Shown: positions 32,016 through 42,590 of the stretch, piece by piece | Position numbering within the stretch: position 1 is the stretch's first letter | How the letters are laid out: each line of letters starts with the position of its first letter | Source of the DNA: Blumeriella jaapii | Taxonomy: Eukaryota; Ascomycota; Leotiomycetes; Helotiales; Drepanopezizaceae | Direction: 5' to 3' | Assembly (NCBI GenBank): GCA_009599575.1 | Contig: VWND01000005.1 | Coordinates: 1,302,001-1,366,000, forward strand | DNA length: 64,000 bases | Position numbers and translations under genes: made by a program | The notes under the pieces: generated by a model | Told to the model about the DNA's origin: nothing | The model's database searches: none | Seen by the model: the letters and a program-made list of their open reading frames with translations, nothing else

Positions 32016-33411
32016 ATGAATATTGACGATGACGAACCTCCTATGTTGGTGGATGTCGATGAGAAGTCCGATAATGATCTTCCCAGAGAACCAAATTTGA
32101 TAAAAGTACCGATTACGATCGTGACAGGCAAGTTCAGGGCAAGGTCATCGGCTCATGGCTACCTTTTGCTTACTTCAGACGGACAGGGTATCTCGGAGCT
32201 GGGAAGACGACCTTGATGAACTACATTTTGAACGAGAAACATGGCAAGAAAATAGCTGTCATTTTGAACGGTAAGGCCTCAATGCGTTGCAGGTTCACCT
32301 TTCGCTAATTGTGCACTAGAGTTTGGTGATTGTGTGTGTGAAATCTCCACTTCACAGAAGGGAGTGCTGACAATCTAGCGATCGATATTGAAAAGTCCTT
32401 GACTGTCAATAAGGGCGGCGAAAAGGTCGAGGAATGGCTCGAGGTCGGCAATGGCTGTATCTGCTGCTCAGTGAGGTAGGCACTTAGCCTCGAATCATTT
32501 TTAGAGAGACTGCTTACATCGAGATAGGGATTCTGGGGTGGCTGCCATTGAATCGTTGATGGAGAGGAAAGGGGCCTTCGACTATATTCTTCTCGAAACA
32601 ACTGGTCTAGCCGACCCAGGAAACCTTGCGCCTCTTTTCTGGGTCGACGAGGGTCTTGGAAGTACCATCTATCTAGACGGAATCGTCACTCTGATCGATG
32701 CCAAGAACGTCCTCAAGAGTCTTAATGAGCCCGCCCAGGAGACCATCAAGCAAGAAGAGCACGAGGGATCCCACGGGCCCGCTCTGACCACAGCACACCT
32801 GCAAATTTCACATGCGGATGTCATTGTCATCAACAAGTCTGATCTCGTTAGCGAACAAGAGTTGCTGTTTGTGAAGGAGCGAGTACAGGCTATTAATGGT
32901 CTTGCGAAAATTCATGTCACTTCTCAAGGGAAGGTTCCGCAGCTTGAGGGCTTCTTGTTGGATCTCAACGCCTACAGTGACGTGGGAGCATTGGATGTTA
33001 CAGACAAAGGGCACAGCCATCTGGACCCGGTAAGTGATTCTTCGGCAAGATAGCGGTTGCTGACCGAAACCATAGACGATTGCAACGATTTCTTTCACAA
33101 TTCCAGTCCTCGACGCTGATCAACTGCCCAAAATCGACGAGTGGCTCAGGTCAATCCTCTGGGACTCTAAGCTACCGGCTCCGGGGTCTGGTGATGAGAC
33201 TTTTGAGATTCACAGGTTGAAGGCGAGACTACCGCTCTCCAACGGGGAACTCAGGATCGTCCAGGGAGTTCGAGACGTCTTCGAGATCGTTGATGCTCCA
33301 AATGCGGGCGAATCAGCACCTGGTTCACAAGGAAAAGTCGTATTGATTGGGAGGCATCTTGTTGGCAAGCATTTCAAAGAAAGCTTATTCAATATGATCG
33401 GTCTACCGTAA
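32016..33411 (+). CDS. ZNG1: CobW/COG0523 GTPase of the ZNG1 type (zinc-regulated metallochaperone)
   Basis: ZNG1 (CBWD) proteins are P-loop GTPases that deliver zinc to client enzymes such as methionine aminopeptidase 1. Six exons: 32016-32127, 32187-32270, 32320-32331, 32379-32475, 32528-33029, 33076-33411, giving 380 aa. Exon 3 is only 12 bases. Intron 1 uses a GC donor (ACAG/GCAAGT). Motifs: Walker [10 protein letters not shown], then NEFGDS, the metal-binding CXCC motif in [10 protein letters not shown], Walker B-like ETTGLADP, and guanine-specificity NKSD. The C-terminal CobW_C domain begins near [10 protein letters not shown] and includes [12 protein letters not shown] and [11 protein letters not shown]. 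The human ZNG1 N-terminal CPELVPIEE docking motif appears only as PPMLVDVDE, without its cysteine. Shares a promoter region with MOB3. Confidence 0.93.
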
Positions 33412-34435
33412 CGCCTGGCGCGTCTCTATTCTTCGTGATAGGCGCCCTGCTTTTGTTCGCAGGTCCACATGAAACTAAAATGACTATTTCTGGGCCGAAT
33501 CGCGCATCCACAAAGCTGTGGCTATCGCAGAGGAAAGATTCCTGTCTAGCTCAGAGAATGGCCAGTAATGAGACCGTTTGCAGGAATGTCACTCGAATCT
33601 TTGTAACATTCCAGTATCAAATGAGCATGCCTGTTCAGGATTCCTTCGCATTGGCTTTTTTGACGTTAGGTACGTACTGTACAGTACTGTACCGAGCTTA
33701 AAGGCAGGGAGGGATCAATGGTACTGGTACTGTACATAGCTCTTGCTACTCAGCCGTATGTCGGATAAATCCAACACCACAATCACACACGAGAGTTTGT
33801 AAAGATACACAAACAAGATAAGCATCATACCATGGACGTCAACCTCTTGTCGAGACTGTGTATCTGTACCACCGGACAAGACCCGAGATATCTCGAGCGA
33901 TAACAGCTCAGCGGGGCAATGCCACTTGCCCTCTACCGTACTGACTGTAATGTACTTGCCCCTCGTCACACGTGATCTTTGCCTAATGCTTTCGGGATAA
34001 AAAGCAAAGCTGTTGATACGTGTCGTCCCAGCAAGGGAAAGTGAATAGAATATCTTCGTAGATTCTGGTAGATTCGCAACCTGTGTGTTCTATTCTCGTC
34101 ACGCCACGCTACCCAAGAAGACTGGAGGAGGCTTGTCGCTCTTCTAATGTCGATAGAGACTTCGAGAAGCCGACCGACCACTAGCGCGACCAGAATTTCT
34201 GCAACTCGACCCGCATCACCACAACACCAGACTGCCCGCAACCAAACACTCACTCACTCACCTCCACCTCCACCTCCACCCCCAATATCAAACCCCAAAC
34301 TCCAATCTCCAAGTCCCCCCCTACCCGCCGCGCATACCTACGCACACTTTCTCGATCGCAAAGCTTGCCCGAGTTCCTTTGAAAGAGGACTCTTAGAAGC
34401 CTCGACCACACAACAAGCCGCATCCCGCCGCGAAG
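33412..34435. other. Intergenic region and HSP110 promoter
   Basis: Contains a perfect palindrome GTACTGTACAGTAC (33674-33687) with more GTAC motifs to 33735. Next to the HSP110 gene is a long leader with CTCACTCACTCA and CCTCCACCTCCACC pyrimidine-rich repeats. No gene was seen. Confidence 0.5.
34161..34168. promoter_or_regulatory. Possible heat-shock element half
   Basis: TTCGAGAA fits the TTCnnGAA core bound by heat-shock factor and lies 268 bases before the Hsp110 ATG. A third unit at canonical spacing is not evident, so support is weak. Confidence 0.3.
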
Positions 34436-36787
34436 ATGAGTGGTATGTCAACAAAAGCACCATCGCCCTCGGAGCTCTGCTGATCCACTCTGTAGTCGTC
34501 GGTGTCGATCTGGGAACGGTCAATACCGTTATTGCCGTCGCGAGAAACCGTGGGGTTGATGTGGTATGTACTTCCACCTCGGGGTCCGCAGACTTCGGAG
34601 TACTGACAGTTTGTAGATTACCAATGAAGTTTCCAATCGAGCTACTCCGTAAGCCGCAACCCTGCCCTCGCGATCTGCGCATACTGACGTGCGGAACAGA
34701 TCTCTCGTTGGATTCGGCCCCAAGTCTAGATATCTCGGCGAGCCCGCAAAGACACAAGAGATCTCCAACTTGAAGAACACCGTTGGATCTCTGAAGCGAT
34801 TAGTCGGACGCTCCCTCAATGATCCAGATGTACAGATCGAGCAAGACTTCCTCTCAGCGCCCCTCGTAGATATCAATGGCCAAGTTGGTGCGGAGGTCAC
34901 ATATTTGGGAAAGAAGGAGAGGTTCACGGCGACACAGCTTGTGTCCATGTTCTTGAGCAAAATCAAGTCCACGGCATCGGCAGAGCTGAAGCTACCGGTT
35001 TCTGACCTGGTTATGAGCGTTCCAGCCTGGTTTACCGATGCCCAACGACGAGCCCTTATGGACGCTGCTGAGATCTCGGGCCTCAAGCTCCTCCGCTTGA
35101 TGAACGACACCACCGCAGCTGCGTTGGGATATGGAATTACCAAGGTCGACCTTCCTACGGGTGAAGAGAAGTCCAGACGTGTGGCATTTGTTGATATCGG
35201 ACACAGCAACTACACTGTCTCGATTGTTGAGTTCAGAAAGGGTGAGTTGACGGTCAAGTCTACTGCCTACGATCGCCATTTCGGAGGTCGCGATTTCGAC
35301 AAGGCTATTGTGGACCACCTGGCTGCTGAGTTCAAGGAGAAATACAAGATCGATATCAAGAGCCATCCCAAGGCTTTGGTCCGTGTTCACGCCGCGGCGG
35401 AGAAGCTCAAGAAGATCCTGTCCGCCAACCAGCAAGCACCACTCAACATTGAATCCTTGATGAACGATGTCGATGTTTCAACCATGATGAGCCGTGAGGA
35501 TCTCGAGAAGTTGGTTGAGCCCCTGCTTAAGCGTGTCCACATTCCCTTGGAGCAGGCCTTGGCGGAGGCTAAGCTCAAGGTCGACGATATCGATATCATT
35601 GAGTTGGTTGGTGGATGCACGCGCGTACCAGCCCTCAAGGAGCGCATCCAACAATTCTTCGGCAAGACCCTCTCCTTTACTCTCAACCAGGACGAGGCTA
35701 TCGCACGCGGATGTGCCTTCAGCTGCGCTATTCTGTCGCCTGTCTTCCGTGTGCGCGATTTCGCCATTCATGACATCGTCAACTACCCCATTGAGTTCAC
35801 TTGGGAGAAATCACCCGACATTCCAGACGAGGACACCAGCTTGACTGTCTTCAACAAGGGCAATGTCATGCCGTCAACGAAAATCCTTACTTTTTACCGC
35901 AAAGAGACCTTCAACCTCGAGGCCAAATACGCTAACCCCGAAGCTCTCCCCGGCAAGGTTAACCCCTGGATCGGACGATTTACTGTGAAGGGTGTCAAAG
36001 CCGACTCGAAAGACGATTTCATGATCTGCAAACTGAAGGCACGCTTGAACCTTCACGGTATTCTGAACGTCGAGTCTGGCTACTTTGTGGAAGATGTAGA
36101 AGTCGAAGAGCCTATCCCTGAGGAGAAGAGCGAAGAGAAAAAGGACCCAGATGCAATGGACATTGATGAGAAGCCAAAGACCCGAAAGGTCAAGAAACAA
36201 GTCCGAAAAGGTGATCTTCCAATCATCTCCGGTACCTCTTCCCTCGATGAGGCTCTCAAGGCTTCTGCAGCCGAGCAAGAGTCCAGCATGATCATGGAGG
36301 ACAAGCTTGTCGCCGATACCGAGGACAAGAAGAACGAGCTTGAGACTTATATCTACGAGATGAGAAACAAGATTGACGACACCTACTCTGAGTTTGCTAG
36401 CGAGGAGGAGAAGACCAAGCTGAAGGCTAAGCTCGAGGCTAGCGAGGTGAGCTCAGAATGACATGCTACAATGAAAATTCTCTAACACTGTATCAGGACT
36501 GGCTCTACGATGAGGGCGAGGATGCGACAAAGGCTATCTACCAAGCCAAGTACGAAGAGATTCGTGCGATAGCTGGTCCCATTGCTCAACGCTATTTCGA
36601 CAAGGTCGAGGAGGAGCGTGCAGCTGCTCAAGCTATTGCGGATGCCGAAGCTGCCAAGAAGCGCGAGATGGCTGAGGCTGCAAAGAAGGCTGCGATGGCC
36701 CAAGAGGCTGGAAGCAAGGACGAGGACATGACTGATGCTGAGACCACGAAGCCGGATGAGGTTGCGGAACCCGAGGAGAAGAAGTAG
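34436..36787 (+). CDS. SSE1: Hsp110-family chaperone / Hsp70 nucleotide exchange factor (SSE1, Hsp88)
   Basis: Cytosolic Hsp110 proteins exchange nucleotide on Hsp70 and hold unfolded clients. Five exons: 34436-34442 (7 bases only), 34496-34563, 34617-34648, 34700-36446, 36497-36787, giving 714 aa, close to yeast Sse1 (693). All introns have GT donors (GTATGT, GTATGT, GTAAGC, GTGAGC) and TAG/CAG acceptors. The ATPase domain starts SVVGVDLGTVNTVIAVARNRGVD, with NEVSNRATPSLVGFG, LMNDTTAAALGYGI and VDIGHSNYTVSIV. The sequence ELVGGCTRVPALK completes it. The substrate domain and long acidic insertion (DAMDIDEKPK) are as in the family. The last exon is an Ala/Glu-rich helical tail ending PEEKK. 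A very short first exon is common in fungal Hsp70-type genes. Confidence 0.95.
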
Positions 36788-37665
36788 GGGACTTTGGTCG
36801 ATGACGCTAATGATCTGATGACGGGATGGCTAAATGCATTCAGGAACGTCGGCTGGGAGAATCAGTTGTCCATGTGCTGGTGAGAATTCTGCGGTACCTC
36901 CTACAACTCTTGCGAGACTTGCTTGCTTGTTGATATGGTGCGCGTTTTATAGACGGCGATGCAACAAGGGTAGAACTCAATAAAGCATAAAAGTTACATC
37001 CAAGCCTGACGTTGTGTTTTGAGCATTTCGTGACTCGGGGTGTTCTTTCTGAAGAATTTTGGTATCGTGTGGCGTCAAATTGAAAAGCTGTAGCGGCTCA
37101 AGCGGGCACATCGCAGTAAGTGTAGTGCAGTAGTGCAAGCAGTAGTGTGATGTAAGGTCGATGCCCAAAGCGAATGGTAAAAAGTAGTATCTAAGAACGA
37201 GTACGTGCCATCAGATGAGCGACACAACACGAAAAACAAGAGTCTGAAGTGAAGTTGTGTCTCCAAGATCAGATGAGCGGGTTCTAGTAGGCGAACCGCC
37301 GTGTCTCTCATAGCCCGTTGAAGATTGGCCTGGCACGAATGCTCACGACCATTCTCTCAAAGACCTCTCTCTCTGAACACTGACTGCTCTTTGCACACAG
37401 GCCCAACAGAGACTTGAGACAAGAAAGACTATCAGCTAATGGACTACTTCGGGAAGGAGATCGGCAAGCTCAAGCCTGTAGGGATTCCTAGAATCAACAA
37501 ACAGTGAGATGGACTCTGCAGAAGGGATGTACTGTAGAAACAAGGGCTCACCGTCTCGAAGTGCCAAAAGGCATGCCTGCCTGCCGTTTCCATTACACAA
37601 AAGCTATACAAGGAAGTATACACCATTCGCGTCGTACTATATTACTATCCCATATCATGATGTAT
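36788..37665. other. Convergent 3' flanks of Hsp110 and the CUE-domain gene
   Basis: About 880 bases; an AATAAA lies near 36979 downstream of Hsp110. Short open frames only. Confidence 0.5.
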
Positions 37666-38408
37666 CTAATCTGCGTGGCTTTTCGTGGCAGCTTCAGCCG
37701 CCATGTTGGCCTCCATCTTCCTCCTGGCGGCCATGATCATCTCTTCCCTCCTCCTCTGCAACAGCGCCTGTCTCTCCCCCTTGTTGGCGCTCCAAGCCTG
37801 GCCCTGCTTTGGCCTCCCCGTCGAAGCCGCTTCGTCTTCTGCCGGTATGGGTGATTCCGCGTTACTCGCTTCCTCCGCCAGCTTCGCTTTGAGGTTGTAG
37901 CGCGTGATGAGGTCTGGCTGTAGGGGCTTCGACTGTGCTGGCGTAGCCGTCGTCGCTGCGGACGCTGGAGCCGGCAGCGGGGGCTGGAACGACTGCGGAG
38001 GCTAGAATCCAAGCATCAGCACACACGCAAGTCCCGACAGACACATGTGAAGCGCTCCTCCTGTTGGGGGGCAGCCCATGTCGTCCCGAAGGCTCCGAAG
38101 GGGGGTTTCCGAGCCAGACTCACCACTTCCAAGCCCCGTCCGCTCAACACCCGCTCCGTGGTCGCCACGACGTTGCCCCCGTTGCGCTGCAGATCCCACA
38201 TGATGCTGCGCCGCGACACCTGCGGGAACATCTGCTGTATCCTCTCGACGTCGGCCTCCCGGGCGCGCAAGTTGCTCGCCGAGTTCGGGTTGCGGCTCGG
38301 CGACGAGCTGCTGCTGCTGCCGTCCGAGAAGAAGAAGTAGCGGATCGCGAGTCCGCCGAGGATGACGATGAACACCAGCTGCGGAAGGTTTATCGTCTGG
38401 TCGGCCAT
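37666..38408 (-). CDS. CUE1: CUE-domain ER membrane protein, Cue1-like
   Basis: Cue1 anchors and activates the ubiquitin-conjugating enzyme Ubc7 at the ER membrane for ERAD. Exons are 38124-38408 and 37666-38001 on the - strand (206 aa). The intron 38002-38123 has a GTGAGT donor and TTCTAG acceptor. The N-terminus has one membrane segment (LPQLVFIVILGGLAIRYFFF, residues 8-27), then a serine-rich linker. A CUE ubiquitin-binding domain follows at about residues 50-92 (VERIQQMFPQVSRRSIMWDL, NVVATTERVL). The second exon encodes a basic, helical C-terminal region (ERQALLQRRREEMIMAARRKMEANMAAE) that would correspond to the Ubc7-binding region. The open frames in other phases are shadows. Length equals yeast Cue1 (203). 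Confidence 0.87.
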
Positions 38409-38976
38409 GACGAAGTTGGGAAATGGGGAAGCTTGCGCGTGAGGAGAGACTCCCTAGAAGGGGGCACGATAGGTTTGGCGGCGCTCTTGCTTTTCTTCAG
38501 TGCTTGTATGGAGGAAGATGCTAGGACTATGGGAATGAGAAGTCTCAAAGCACTGTGAAGTATGTATTAGATGTCATTGATCACTAGGAAGAAAGGCGTA
38601 CTCACGATTGAGCGTTACCATTCGTTGGGTCGCGCCTGCAGTGGAGAGTCACGTGATGCTATCCCCAATGCTTGCTTACCTTACCCCTGTACGTAGACAC
38701 GTCGTCACTTATCGTTGAGGTCAACTTGCGGAGCTTCACCTGAAGCGATTGATTCCTAGAGATCCTACAGCTCGACTATTCTTTGGCACCATCATGGTCA
38801 TGTAACTCTCGTCATCTCTTTAGCAACCATGCAAACCCCGACGAGCAGCAGAGACGCCTGCCTGATCGATAAGTACCAGCTCAGCTAGGCCTACAGATTC
38901 CGATACAATGGGAATGAAGATACGCAATCTTTCCATCACGAACCATCAAAATTTTGGGTTCGCGATTATAAAACCT
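38409..38976. other. Spacer between CUE1 start and NOT2 end
   Basis: Contains the CUE1 promoter and 3' UTR of NOT2, both on the - strand. Nothing else recognised. Confidence 0.5.
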
Positions 38977-41533
38977 TCATCTTGTCAAAGATTTTTCGCC
39001 AGTCCTTGTGGATAGCATTTTAAGGCCAGGGCACATTAATGTACATCTCCACCGAATGCTAGCCTCATCGACGGACATTTTCAACATAACCTTCATACAA
39101 GAGCTCGAGATAAGGAACCAGGAGCATTGGGATTTTCGAGCTCGTCATAGATGAGGGTGAATTCCCGCTGTTGGACTGTTAGCTTGGAGGGGGGTCGGTC
39201 GTAGATAGATACTCACTCGTTCGCGGTGCCATTGTTTGATGTCGAAGAAGATGTAGTATCCTCGTTCGGTGCCATTTCCCAGCGGTTGCGGAACCATAAC
39301 CTCGTCTTTGGTCAGCCACAGTTGAAGCTTCTTGTGGTAGCGCCAGTTGCGTTGGTGACTGAGAGCCGTTAGCACAAAACATATAGTGTTACGTGTAGGT
39401 TTGCTTACAGTTGCGACGCAGCCATGAGTTGTTGAATGTCTCCGGGGTTGCTGTAAAACATGAAAATCAACGCCTCATCGTTCAGGTTGTCCATTTTAGT
39501 CTCAAGTGCCGCAACGTTACCAACAGTATAGCATTCTGGCAATGTAAAGCGAGGGACCACAGCCCTAGGTTGTTCGTTGTCCCAGAGTGAGAAGACTTGC
39601 GATGAGATGTTTCTATGGTGCATTAATACGTGCGCTCACAAAACTTGGGATACTGCCAGGTGGACATACTCGGTGGAGTTTAAATCGAAGCCAAAGCTTG
39701 ACATCTCAGTTCCAGTGATCAGCGCGGCATAGTCGGGGTAGTTATTCATCAACATGGAGAAGCCTTTAAGACCCCACCTGTCATTCTCGTTCAGGCCAGG
39801 CAGCGGATCTTGGACCTCAACACCAGACTCATCCGCGTTGCTTGGTGGGGAGCCGTCGGTCGAGTTAATTGCTTGCGAGAGCGCCGCATCTTGCTGCGGT
39901 GGGGCATCCGTCCTAGACATGATCGACTGTGGTGTGTGTTCTCCTCGTTGGGATTGAGGTTGTTGTGGTAACGAGGCGAACTGCGCGCTTGGAAATGCCT
40001 TGATAACGTGATTAGCCTCGTACAAGCAGATGCGAGCCTTCACCCACGTTCGTGTCGCTCTCGGCTATACCCTGGCCTTGCCGACTCGCTTCGATCGGAG
40101 ACCTCGAATTCGAAAGACCTGAAACACTGATTAGCGTTTGACGAGAACATGCGATTTTACCCACCAGATACACCTCCAGGCGAAACGAGCCGAACTCCTG
40201 AAATTGCTCTACTGCTTCCCGACAAAGCATTCAGCAAGCCATTATTCCTACTGTGTTGAGGAGGATTTGCCGACCCGAAGCCCAAGCCATTTTGTTGAGC
40301 GCCAAATCCGACATTCGATATACGGTCTTGGCCTATGTCCCCATTTGCGTTCCGATTCAGAGGAGGAAAGTCGTCAACTGGTGTAGACTGCGAAGTTTGA
40401 CCAACCGCATTTTGATTACCAAATCGGAAACCTGCCTGACTGCTCGGTAGTTGCGACGAGGAGCTGAATAGGTCTTCTTGCTGCTGCTGTGTTTGCTGTT
40501 GGTTGTTCAGTTGTTGCTGAGATGATAAGCCCGGTTGTTGTTGTTGAAGCCGCATGTTCGCCGATGGTCCAAGATTCCGGTTTCCAGACGCAGCCCATGC
40601 AGCTTGGCTGGGTTGAGGTAAGTTGTTTGATAAAGATGGAAATTCCCTATGAAGTAACAGTCAGAAGGATTCCAGACGCGCAATCGAATTGAGAACGATA
40701 GCGCCAGTAGTCAAACTTGAAGAACTCGAAATTCAAATCCGGCTCCCTGGTGATAGAGTAAATTTTACTTACGACAAATCCAACGGGGTTGTAGGCTGTG
40801 AAGAGCCTCCTATCGTCTGTGCAAAACTCGCCATGGGATTATTAGAGCGTGGATTTCCAAGACCTGCGCTTCCCATTGGTACTCCGCCAAATCCCCAGGT
40901 TGTTCCATTGCCTCCTACAGCCCGGGCAGTCAGCATGCATTCAATCCCTTGTTTGTATTTCCTTTAAGGCCACAGTACCCATCTTCCCCGTAGGCGGCAA
41001 TCGAGCGGACACGCTCCTGTTCTGGGAGATTTGTTGTTGCGCTGCAAAGCCATTTGGCATGCCACGTAGGGTCTGGTGTCCGACAGCTTTATTCCCAAGT
41101 CAGCGTGGTATTCCTTTAGACATGATTTTTTCCCCCGGCATTATGGTATATGAACGAGGCACTGGAGGTGTAGAATAGGCCAGCACTATCAAGAACAGTC
41201 TCGACATCGCAAGGCAGGATCTGCCAACAGTAGAGCAGTGTAGATGTGAGCCTCCGACAGGCTTCGCCAGTATAATGTGTTGGAGGAGGTAGCATCACGA
41301 ATCTTTGCACTTGAGGATGGCAGGCGCATGGCGTTATTGTAATGCTTGTCTCGAGCTGCTTGCACGGACGGCAGATTGAACTTCCGCCACTAAGATATCC
41401 AGAGCCGTGAGGGCAGATACTGCGCATCCTATCTCCAGTGTATAGACTCGTTCGCGACTGGCAGTTGTAGTCGCATGCAGCGGGCTGTCTGTGGGAAAGA
41501 AGGGGCGTTCAGTTCCATACCTGGCCGATTCAT
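38977..41533 (-). CDS. NOT2: CCR4-NOT complex subunit NOT2
   Basis: NOT2 bridges NOT1 and NOT3/5 in the cytoplasmic mRNA deadenylase complex. Nine exons on the - strand: 41521-41533, 40979-41086, 40773-40914, 40165-40646, 40048-40118, 39670-39998, 39409-39612, 39217-39358 and 38977-39168 (560 aa). The first intron is 434 bases, unusually long here; the others are 46-126. The N-terminal half is Gln/Asn/Ser-rich with fungal NOT2 blocks (QTLRGMPNGFAAQQQ, GFGGVPMGSAGLGNP, PLDLSEFPSLSNN). The C-terminal NOT2_3_5 domain is clear: RWGLKGFSMLMNNYPDYAAL, TGTEMSSFGFDLNSTE, SLWDNEQPRAVVPRF, FMFYSNPGDIQQL, HQRNWRYHKKLQLWLTKD and GYYIFFDIKQWHRERREFTL. After YDELENPNAP a tail of about 47 residues looks unconserved, so the true stop is uncertain (a stop in another phase lies at 39093). 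Confidence 0.9.
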
Positions 41534-42467
41534 TGTGATTTCCGCGGATGTGGAGATATCTGGTAGATCGTACCCGGAGAATGCGATTCGTAAGGGTCTT
41601 GGTGCGGTAAGTTCTATGAGTTGAGGTGTGTCGTGTTATCGAGCGGCAAAGGAACCTGGCTGGCTTATCGAACAGTTGTGAGGTTGTACAGAAGGTAACT
41701 TAGAACGCGCTTTGGATTGAGCTAATCCTGATTGTCTAATCCTGTTTGGGCCTAGTCTCACTAAAGCCACACTTGTCAGCCACACACCTTTTGAAACCTT
41801 GTACTTGAGCCTCACAAATTCTAACAGCACTTCACGTTGAGCAATTTACAAGAGAACAGATACATCGTGTGGCATTTCATGGTAATCAATCATGCCGTCA
41901 TAAACTCAAGGTCCTACATGTTCCTTTTGGAAGTGATAGATAGCCAACAGATTTTCATCCTACAAATCGCCTGCTCTGAAATACTGTAGGTGAAAATAAT
42001 ATTTACGGATATAACAACAGCAAGTTTTTTTGCTGTCCACGCGCACTTGTGGTATTACCATGCAGGTAGCAGAAACAAAGTCGGATGCCAAACCCAACGT
42101 CAAGCTTTAACTCTCTCGAATGGAATGGAAACCAAAGATGGAAATCCAAGCTCACGCATTTTCGATATATCGATTCTTGGACTAGCTGAGCAGCAGTGTT
42201 TTATTGTTCTACATCCCAAATATTCCATATAATCTGGGACATGATGTGCAAGGACAATCTCGATCTTGTCAAGATTACTGGTATAGATATTAAAACTTGT
42301 GTAGTCGCTAACAGGCTTTGGGGTAACTATCGAACACATCTATGACAGTGATTAGCAACAACACCACCAGGATTGACTGGGAAGTGCTCCTCTCCGCTCT
42401 CATTCTTGGCCCGAATCTGGGTCCTGGAACTTTGGTTGAGTACAACGAGATCACGATAACGGCTCAA

Positions 42468-42590
42468 CCACTTAGGTTTTGCTAGAACTGTCTCCTCTCC
42501 AAGTAAGTATGCAAAATACGTCGACCACTTAGGTTTTGCTAGAACTGTCTCCTCTCCAAGTAAGTACCTAGGTATGCAATATACGTCGAC
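42468..42590. repeat. Tandem duplication of about 57-66 bp
   Basis: The block starting CCACTTAGGTTTTGCTAGAA and ending ATACGTCGA occurs twice in a row. The second copy has an insertion CCTAGGTA-like and one substitution. Confidence 0.85.

Noticed and set aside
41116..41427. 103-codon frame upstream of NOT2 exon 2 as a separate gene or NOT2 N-terminus
   Set aside because: Joining it to the ATG exon needs a 33-base intron and the frame does not connect to the conserved QTLRGMPNG segment. The long intron gives a clean in-frame solution.
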